From Candidatus Merdivicinus excrementipullorum (GTDB lineage: Bacteria; Bacillota; Clostridia; Oscillospirales; Ruminococcaceae), in the NCBI GenBank assembly GCA_018716725.1, contig DVJP01000031.1, positions 1 through 64,000 of the forward strand: a stretch of 64,000 nt of DNA. The letters run 5' to 3'. The position numbers and the translations under genes were made by a program. Of the stretch, positions 59,074 to 64,000 are shown in pieces; the first letter of the stretch is position 1, and each line of letters starts with the position of its first letter. Under the pieces are notes generated by a model. It saw only the letters and a program-made list of their open reading frames with translations, searched no databases and had not been told where the DNA came from.

Positions 59074-59487
59074 TTAAGAATGGGACTTGTCGCAGAAGAA
59101 TTCCAGGATCTCATCGTCCGGGCCTTTGACAAAGGCAATCCGAACCGGCATTGGCTCCTCCGCCTGGATGGCGACGTCCTTGGGCGGGTCCACCGGTTTC
59201 GCACCGGCCTTCAAAGCCGCCTCGTAAGCGCCATCCGGGTCTGTGGTGGCAATGGCCAGATGGATAAACCGGGCGTTCTGCTGCTCCGCCGAAGAACCCT
59301 TGGCGAAAACTTCCAGAAGGTTTCCGCCTCCAAAATCAATCATGGCCACCCGGCCTTTTCCTTCGCCCCAGCCGCGGACATACCCGCAACCTAAGCCTTT
59401 TAAGTAAAAATCCATCGTCTTATCAAAATCCGAAGCGTATAGGGCAAGGTGATGGAACCCCGCGCCTTTGATGACAGTATTTTCCAT
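59074..59487 (-). CDS. VOC (glyoxalase/bleomycin-resistance fold) family protein
   Basis: The 137-residue protein is a two-module VOC domain. The first beta strand holds a likely metal-binding His (G-F-H-H-L-A-L-Y near residue 12), with F-Y-L-K-G-L-G near 28, and the second module has R-F-I-H-L-A-I-A-T near 73. The final strand has Glu in D-E-I-L-E-F-F near 129, so the usual His/Glu metal set is visible. It resembles glyoxalase-I-like and dioxygenase-like VOC proteins; the substrate is unknown. AAGGAGATTTTTT precedes the ATG. Confidence 0.85.
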   Translation of the reverse strand: MENTVIKGAGFHHLALYASDFDKTMDFYLKGLGCGYVRGWGEGKGRVAMIDFGGGNLLEVFAKGSSAEQQNARFIHLAIATTDPDGAYEAALKAGAKPVDPPKDVAIQAEEPMPVRIAFVKGPDDEILEFFCDKSHS

Positions 59488-59577
59488 AAAAAATCTCCTT
59501 CCGTGTCCGGTTTCTTACATCATACCGCAAAACCGCCGGATTGTAAAGGCTTTTTTGTGAAAAATCCTGCCAGACAG

Positions 59578-59614
59578 CAAAACGTCCGGGACTGCTTAAG
59601 CCCCGGACGTTTCC
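59578..59614 (-). terminator. Terminator after the DUF378 gene
   Basis: AACGTCCGGG pairs with CCCGGACGTT, followed by a T-run on the minus strand. Confidence 0.75.
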
Positions 59615-59637
59615 ATACAGCATTGCGTTAGAAAGTC

Positions 59638-59850
59638 CTAGTCGTGGCTGTGATCCAAAACATCGTTGCGCTTGAAGAAAAACGAGATGCACCACAGGGC
59701 GGCGACGCCCACCAGCGCAAAGATGATCCGGCTGAATACCGCGTCCTGGCCGCCGAAGATCGCGCCGACAAAATCAAAACCGAAGATTCCGATGGACCCC
59801 CAGTTTAAGCCGCCGATAATGACCAACGCCAATGCAATTCGATCCAGCAT
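59638..59850 (-). CDS. DUF378 family small membrane protein
   Basis: The 70-residue protein has two hydrophobic helices and the DUF378 signature: I-I-G-G-L-N-W-G in the first helix, followed by F-G-F-D-F-V-G-A-I-F and a second helix ending F-F-F-K-R. The function of the family is unknown. It ends in an unusual His-Asp-rich tail (V-L-D-H-S-H-D). AAGGAGG precedes the ATG. It is divergent from the NERD gene and stands alone. Confidence 0.9.
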   Translation of the reverse strand: MLDRIALALVIIGGLNWGSIGIFGFDFVGAIFGGQDAVFSRIIFALVGVAALWCISFFFKRNDVLDHSHD

Positions 59851-59915
59851 AATGATCCTCCTTTGGATTTCAGAGTTTATTTACATTTTGCGCGCCGATA
59901 ATAGTATGGAAACTA

Positions 59916-59944
59916 TTTTCATTTTTATTCATTTGTGGTATGAT
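59916..59944 (+). promoter_or_regulatory. Probable promoter of the NERD gene
   Basis: TTTTCA and TATGAT are 17 bases apart, about 35 bases before the gene. An inverted repeat ATAGT-atggaa-ACTAT lies just upstream of the -35 box. Confidence 0.5.
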
Positions 59945-59979
59945 AGATTGTATGACAATATGGAAACAGGAGGATTTTT

Positions 59980-60600
59980 ATGACAGAGCAGCAGTGGATC
60001 ATCATTGGAATTGCGGCGCTGGGGATTGCTGTAATCCTTGGCGCGCTTTCCGGGATTATGCAGTGGTATTACCGGAAAAAGGGAGTGGACGGAGAGCGTA
60101 AGATCCACAAAATATTAACACGTTTCGCCGGCATCCGGCGGTTTCGGGTGTTAAGGGGCCTGACCCTGCCCGGCAAAAACGGGCCGGTCCAGATCGGACA
60201 CATTCTTATCGGATTTTTCGGCGTCATGATTGTCACGGAGAAAAACTCCGCCGGCAATATTTACGGCACCGGCTGGGATAAAAAGTGGGTGCGGGTCGTT
60301 ACCAAAAACGAGCAGGAAAAGCGCGGCTCCTTTAAGAATCCGGTTTTGCACAGCCAGGCCTGCCTGGAAGCTGTCCGGGAAGTCCTGACTACCAATAAGA
60401 TTTACAAAACCTCCATTGAAAACTATGTGGTTTTTACCAGCCCTAAAGCGGTTTTGAACACAGAACGCGGCCTGCCGGTTATGAATTTAAAGACCTTTAA
60501 GAAGCTTCTCAAACGGGAAAAATATTCTGCGGACGGCGACGTGGATGTGGAGCGCGTGGCGCAGGTTCTGCTGGACGCTTCCCAGAAAAGCGGCCAGTAA
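59980..60600 (+). CDS. Membrane-anchored NERD-like (nuclease-related) protein
   Basis: The 206-residue protein has one N-terminal membrane helix (about residues 6-27). A NERD-type domain follows: G-V-D-G-E-R-K-I near 37, R-V-L-R-G-L-T-L near 58, then Q-I-G-H-I-L-I near 73 where classical NERD proteins have a Q-I-D-H motif, and K-N-S-A-G-N-I-Y-G near 89. The change of the Asp to Gly in that motif may affect activity. The domain is distantly related to PD-(D/E)XK nucleases; function is unknown. AGGAGG precedes the ATG. Confidence 0.72.
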   Translation: MTEQQWIIIGIAALGIAVILGALSGIMQWYYRKKGVDGERKIHKILTRFAGIRRFRVLRGLTLPGKNGPVQIGHILIGFFGVMIVTEKNSAGNIYGTGWDKKWVRVVTKNEQEKRGSFKNPVLHSQACLEAVREVLTTNKIYKTSIENYVVFTSPKAVLNTERGLPVMNLKTFKKLLKREKYSADGDVDVERVAQVLLDASQKSGQ

Positions 60601-60615
60601 TCTATATGAAAAATA

Positions 60616-60652
60616 GAAAGGCAGACGCATGATGAAAGCGCCTGCCTTTTTT
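60616..60652. terminator. Bidirectional terminator
   Basis: AAAGGCAG-ACGC pairs with GCGC-CTGCCTTT and ends in TTTTTT. It lies between the convergent NERD and ferredoxin genes. Confidence 0.75.
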
Positions 60653-60665
60653 GGTGATTCTCGTT

Positions 60666-60905
60666 TTATGAGCGATGCGGGGGCGTCCAGCCGGTGTCGT
60701 CCCCAAAATAAGTGATAGCGCCGTGAGGGCACAGATTGCCGCAGCCGTGGCAGTGGTCCACGCAGTTTTCCGGACGGCTCACAAAGGGCCGGGGAGCCTG
60801 TTCCGCGTCATAAGTAAAATGGCGGTTTTTGGTGCACAGATCCACGCATTTGCCGCACTGGGCGCAGAGGGTTTCATCAATGATAGGATACCAGTTTTTT
60901 GCCAT
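60666..60905 (-). CDS. Two-cluster 4Fe-4S ferredoxin-like protein
   Basis: The 79-residue protein carries C-A-Q-C-G-K-C-V-D-L-C near residue 14 (complete CX2CX2CX3C) and C-V-D-H-C-H-G-C-G-N-L-C-P near residue 48. The second site has five Cys or His candidates, so spacing differs from a classical clostridial ferredoxin. The middle region between the clusters is longer than normal. It probably carries electrons; the partner is unknown. A single gene with GGAAAGAGG upstream. Confidence 0.88.
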   Translation of the reverse strand: MAKNWYPIIDETLCAQCGKCVDLCTKNRHFTYDAEQAPRPFVSRPENCVDHCHGCGNLCPHGAITYFGDDTGWTPPHRS

Positions 60906-61007
60906 AATTATACGCCTCTTTCCTTTTCATGACTAAAATTATAGCACATAAAAGGAGAATTTTCTTGCACAGCTTCTTGATTTTTGGTAGATTTTTTAGG
61001 AGCAGAA

Positions 61008-61040
61008 CAAAAAGCGTTCCCTATAAGGAACGCTTTTTCT
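61008..61040. terminator. Terminator after sulfatase 2
   Basis: AAAAAGCGTTCC pairs perfectly with GGAACGCTTTTT, directly after the sulfatase stop. Confidence 0.8.
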
Positions 61041-61054
61041 GTACCATTCGAAAA

Positions 61055-62515
61055 TTACCGGGTGCGTGCGGAAGCCATGATTTCCTCAATGCGGCGGGAC
61101 ATCTTTTCCACCAGGTCCGGGTGGATTTCCGCAACGTTTATCCGCTGACCAACATCGTACTCCATGTTGAAAAGCTGATGGTCCCGGGAATTCCCCAATT
61201 CTATATTGGTGGTAAAGTCGTGGGCCGGGCCTTCCGAGGGCTGCATATAAGTCCATTTGCCCTGGCGAAGGAAGTGGCTCTTGTTGGCGGCTTCCGCAAA
61301 AATTTCCTCCCGGCCCTCAATGGATTCGCCTAAGAAGGCGTCCAGATGGTCCTGGCTGTCCGGCGTCCAATCGCCTAAATCCACCCCCAGCATGGAGGCA
61401 AAGGAGGCGGCAAAGTCCACCTGGCTTACTAAGGCATGGGAAACGGCGGGACGGATGTGAGATTTCCAGGAAACAATCAGAGGAATCCGCGCGCCGCCTT
61501 CAAATTTGCTGTATTTTCCGCCCCGGAGAGGGCCTGCGGGCCGGTGCTGGGCCATGGCGTTAAAGCGTTCCGCATTATCCATGTAGCCGTCGTCCAGCAC
61601 AGGGCCGTTGTCGCTGGTAAACAGGAGGATGGTGTTGTCCAACAACCCCTCTTTTTCCAGAAAAGCAGTCAGTTTCCCGACACAGTGGTCCATTTCCATA
61701 ATGACGTCCCCTCTGGGGCCAAGGCCGCTTTTCCCCGCAAATTTCGGATTCGGGACCCGGGGCACATGGGGCTGGTGCAGGGCGTAGTAAAGGAAAAAGG
61801 GCTTTTCCGGGTCCTCCTTAATAAACTTCTCCGCTTCAGAGAGGAATTGCTCCGCCAAATCCTCATCCCGCCAAACCGCCTTTTGGCCGCCGCGCATATA
61901 CCCGATGCGGCCCACGCCGTTGATAATGCTGTTGTTGTGGCCGTTGGAATGCCGCATCCGCAGCAGTTCCGGGTTCCGCTCTGAGGTGGCGATGCCTTCA
62001 AAGGGGCATTTCGCGTTATAAGAAACCTCAATGGGATCGTTTTCGTCCAGATTTTCCACCAGGCGGTTTTTCACATAAACGCAGGGGACCCGGTCGTTGG
62101 TGGCCGGGAAGATGTAGGAATAATCGAACCCGATGTCGTTGGGAGTGTGGCTGATGGGTTTGTTCCAGTCCAAATCGCCGCTGCCAAGGCCAAGGTGCCA
62201 TTTCCCGATGGCGGCTGTGCGGTAGCCTGCCTTCCGAAAAACTTTTGGCAGGGTTCCCTGTTCCTTGCCGATGATACAGGGGGCGTCTCCCGGCAGGATG
62301 TGGGTGTCCGGGTTGCGGAAAGGGTATTCCCCGGTTAAAATGCTGTACCGCGCCGGGGTGCAGACCGCCGAGGTGGAATAACCGTCGGCAAAGCGGACGC
62401 CGTGCTCCAGCAGGGCGTCAATATGGGGCGTCTGCGCGCCTACGCCGCCGTAGCAGGACAGGTCGCCGTAGCCCAGGTCGTCTGCCAGCAGTAAAATTAC
62501 GTTAGGATTGCTCAT
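61055..62515 (-). CDS. Cytoplasmic Cys-type sulfatase (arylsulfatase family, sulfatase 2)
   Basis: The 486-residue enzyme starts with the metal motif L-L-L-A-D-D-L-G-Y-G-D. It has the activation motif C-T-P-A-R (Cys52, the formylglycine precursor; Ala replaces the usual Ser), G-K-W-H-L-G near 103 and T-S-D-N-G-P with the later metal ligands near 304. It lacks a signal peptide. It is closer to classical arylsulfatases (AtsA group) than sulfatase 1. The substrate, perhaps a sulfated mucin or algal sugar fragment, would have to be imported. No maturase (anSME) gene is nearby. Confidence 0.92.
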   Translation of the reverse strand: MSNPNVILLLADDLGYGDLSCYGGVGAQTPHIDALLEHGVRFADGYSTSAVCTPARYSILTGEYPFRNPDTHILPGDAPCIIGKEQGTLPKVFRKAGYRTAAIGKWHLGLGSGDLDWNKPISHTPNDIGFDYSYIFPATNDRVPCVYVKNRLVENLDENDPIEVSYNAKCPFEGIATSERNPELLRMRHSNGHNNSIINGVGRIGYMRGGQKAVWRDEDLAEQFLSEAEKFIKEDPEKPFFLYYALHQPHVPRVPNPKFAGKSGLGPRGDVIMEMDHCVGKLTAFLEKEGLLDNTILLFTSDNGPVLDDGYMDNAERFNAMAQHRPAGPLRGGKYSKFEGGARIPLIVSWKSHIRPAVSHALVSQVDFAASFASMLGVDLGDWTPDSQDHLDAFLGESIEGREEIFAEAANKSHFLRQGKWTYMQPSEGPAHDFTTNIELGNSRDHQLFNMEYDVGQRINVAEIHPDLVEKMSRRIEEIMASARTR

Positions 62516-62667
62516 GGATTGAATACTCCCTTTCCTTAAAGCGGGTGGCCGCCTTTTGGCCCTTGTTTTTGGAAAAACCTTCCCGCATGGCTGTTATCTA
62601 CACTATTATAACATAAAAAAAGGAAATTTGTTTTCCAAATTATGAACAAATGGGAGAAGAATAGGAA

Positions 62668-62698
62668 AACGCCCCGCCTTACAAGTCAGACGGGGCAT
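62668..62698 (-). terminator. Terminator after the ferritin-like gene
   Basis: GCCCCG pairs with CGGGGC, followed by GTTTTCC on the minus strand, just after the stop at 62704. Confidence 0.65.
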
Positions 62699-62703
62699 TA
62701 CCG

Positions 62704-62925
62704 CTACATTTTTTTCTGTTCGTAGTTCAGCAGAAGCTGGCGGAATTTGGCCGCGTGCTCCGCTTCGGTTTCCGCATATTCCGCAAAGCACTGGGCCAGA
62801 TTTTTATCCTCATTTCCGATTTCCTGGGCGTAAGCTTGATAGTCCCGCACAAGTTCCGTGGAATTGAGCCAGGCGCTGAGGACATAGTCCCGGTGGGTAA
62901 TGACAAAGCCGTTTTTATTGTTCAT
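62704..62925 (-). CDS. Small helical ferritin/rubrerythrin-like protein
   Basis: From the ATG at 62925, preceded by AGGAGG, the product has 73 residues and is nearly all helix. It carries L-S-A-W-L-N-S-T-E-L-V near residue 16 and E-T-E-A-E-H-A-A-K-F near 53, an E-x-x-H pattern as in one half of a ferritin-like four-helix bundle. It is too short for a full ferritin or rubrerythrin, so it may dimerise. Spore-coat CotF-like proteins share this look. Function is not established. Confidence 0.65.
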   Translation of the reverse strand: MNNKNGFVITHRDYVLSAWLNSTELVRDYQAYAQEIGNEDKNLAQCFAEYAETEAEHAAKFRQLLLNYEQKKM

Positions 62926-63133
62926 AATCGATACCTCCTGAATTTGAGAATCCTGCAAACAAAGTATCGGCATTTTTCCGCCGGATATACCAGCAGAGGG
63001 ATATTTTGCGGGTGTTTTTCACAATTTTTCAGAAAATTAAATTGCAAAGTGCTGATTTTTTGGGATTTTAAAAATTATTTTACATTTTTCCAGGAAAAAA
63101 ACGCTTTTATATTGTCAGGACTTTTGATTTCTC

Positions 63134-63148
63134 CGTCCCGGCGGGACG
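63134..63148 (+). promoter_or_regulatory. Palindrome upstream of the sigma factor gene
   Basis: CGTCCC-GGC-GGGACG is a perfect inverted repeat 28 bases before the sigma factor ATG. It could be an operator or a leader hairpin; no clear promoter was seen in the AT-rich sequence before it. Confidence 0.35.
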
Positions 63149-63175
63149 TTTTGAATACATGTAAAGGAGAACCCC

Positions 63176-63724
63176 ATGCTTGCTTTTTATACGCCTCTTA
63201 TTGCGGATGAAACGGAACAGGACAAGTTTACCGCAATCTATGAAGCTTATTATCCGTTGATGTTAAAGATTGCCGAAAGCATCCTGCATGACCCGGCCCG
63301 GGCGGAGGACGCGGTGCAGGAAACATTTTTATATATTCTGAAAGTTCTGCCGAACATCGGCGAGCCGGAATCCCCCCGGACCAAAGCCCTGGTCTGCAAA
63401 AGCGTCAGCCATGCGGCTCTGGACATCTGCCGTTCCCGGAAAAGGGAACAAAAGGTGGTGCAGGACCTGCCGGAGGACCTTCCGGGACCGGAGGATATTG
63501 CCGCAAGGCTGGAGAGACAGGACCGCATGAGCCGCCTAAAGAGGTACATCCTGGAACTTCCGGCGGAAGAACGGGAAATGCTGGAACTGTTTTATTTTTC
63601 CAAGCTGAAGGCCCAGGACATCGGCGCCCTGTACCATATTTCCACCAAGACCGTTTATAACCGGCTTCACGCCATTACCAATAAATTGCAGCAGCGTATG
63701 AAAGGGGATGAACAAATTGGCTGA
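63176..63724 (+). CDS. ECF-type RNA polymerase sigma factor
   Basis: The 182-residue protein has region 2 at about residues 20-90 (F-T-A-I-Y-E-A-Y-Y-P-L-M-L-K-I-A, then D-A-V-Q-E-T-F-L) and region 4 at about 120-175 (L-E-L-P-A-E-E-R-E-M-L-E-L and the helix-turn-helix with S-T-K-T-V-Y-N-R-L-H-A-I). Region 3 is absent, as in ECF sigma factors. AAAGGAG precedes the ATG. The next gene starts inside its end and encodes a membrane protein, so a sigma/anti-sigma pair is likely. Confidence 0.88.
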   Translation: MLAFYTPLIADETEQDKFTAIYEAYYPLMLKIAESILHDPARAEDAVQETFLYILKVLPNIGEPESPRTKALVCKSVSHAALDICRSRKREQKVVQDLPEDLPGPEDIAARLERQDRMSRLKRYILELPAEEREMLELFYFSKLKAQDIGALYHISTKTVYNRLHAITNKLQQRMKGDEQIG

Positions 63725-64000
63725 ATTTTCTGAAAAAGATCTGGAACAGGAGCTGGCGGAAATCTGCATGGCGGAATTGGAGCTTACAGAGGAAGGACTG
63801 GAGGAAATGCCGGAGCCGGAGCCTTCCCCGCGGTTTTATAGAAAAATGAAGGGGCTTTTTCTGCGCCGGAAGCTGCGGTACGACCGGATTTTGAATACAG
63901 CCGGCAGAAAAGCCGCAGCAGTGATTTTGTGCTTCTGCCTGGCCGGGGCCACTATGACAGTGGGGGTGGATGCTTTGCAGGACAGCCTGCACGCCCTGTT
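63708..64000 (+). CDS. Probable anti-sigma factor / membrane protein, truncated by window edge
   Basis: The reading frame is open to the end of the window (about 97 codons seen). It begins M-N-K-L-A-E-F-S-E-K-D-L-E-Q-E-L, continues with an acidic helical N-terminal region and a basic stretch (R-R-K-L-R-Y-D-R), and then enters a hydrophobic helix (A-A-A-V-I-L-C-F-C-L-A-G-A) near residue 75. This is the layout of anti-sigma factors encoded beside ECF sigma genes, such as DUF4367/DUF4179 proteins. A TTG at 63717 has a better spaced AAAGGGG than the ATG at 63708. The external part is not visible. Confidence 0.7.
   Translation, partial: MNKLAEFSEKDLEQELAEICMAELELTEEGLEEMPEPEPSPRFYRKMKGLFLRRKLRYDRILNTAGRKAAAVILCFCLAGATMTVGVDALQDSLHAL

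Overview
The window reads as a chromosomal segment of an anaerobic, endospore-forming, moderately GC-rich Firmicute of the class Clostridia, most likely a gut Oscillospiraceae/Ruminococcaceae-type organism. The reasons are spoIIID (sporulation sigma-E regulon), HydG (FeFe-hydrogenase maturation), oxygen-sensitive radical-SAM enzymes (ThiC, ThiH, HydG, a BioB-like enzyme), a TPP riboswitch and a Met T-box that both work through terminators, strong AGGAGG ribosome binding sites, many TTG starts, consensus TTGACA-17-TATAAT promoters and REP-like intergenic repeats. No phage, insertion sequence, CRISPR array, tRNA or rRNA was seen.

Layout. 0-6 kb: two lipoproteins (an exported flavodoxin and an alpha/beta hydrolase) converge on a PadR / BioB-like radical SAM / YnjB-YnjC-type ABC transporter operon that has no ATPase gene. 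6-9.5 kb: a GH2 beta-galactosidase-like enzyme. 9.6-16.2 kb: a complete de novo thiamine operon, thiS-F-G-H-tenI-thiE-thiD-thiC, behind a TPP riboswitch. 16.4-24.9 kb: DegV, HydG, a GH32 beta-fructosidase, SecA without its usual zinc tail, and a sulfatase. 25-27.9 kb: copA with metal-binding domains at both ends plus csoR, with a palindromic operator in the promoter. 28-30.8 kb: a VanY/VanR/VanS-like cluster without a resistance ligase. 31-36.7 kb: mixed housekeeping genes (aldose epimerase, MnmM-like methyltransferase, Pcp, a DUF2975/HTH pair, SpoIIID, TatD). 36.7-39 kb: metG behind a T-box, then a cluster of REP-like repeats. 39.2-42.8 kb: a small basic protein, TrxB, a DUF1015 protein and an EEP-family nuclease.

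43-55 kb: one long minus-strand operon, polA-GNAT-rimI-tsaD-hypothetical-sbcD-sbcC-comEA-XPD-like helicase, joined by ATGA overlaps or gaps of a few bases. The GNAT gene appears to carry a one-base frameshift. 55-57 kb: a small membrane protein, DusB and a nucleoside hydrolase, from a promoter that overlaps the polA promoter head to head. 57-64 kb: a VWA-domain protein without signal peptide, a VOC protein, DUF378 and NERD proteins, a ferredoxin, a second cytoplasmic Cys-type sulfatase, a ferritin-like small protein and, at the edge, an ECF-type sigma factor with a truncated membrane partner.

The most notable unexplained structure is a pair of intergenic elements (about 31413-31660 and 57202-57420). 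They share the same seven hairpins in the same order with conserved linkers and nearly constant loop sizes, but most of their stems have different, compensating sequences. Both lie between convergent genes and are followed by a terminator. A second REP-like family near 39.0 kb shows the same pattern of constant frame and variable but self-complementary stem.
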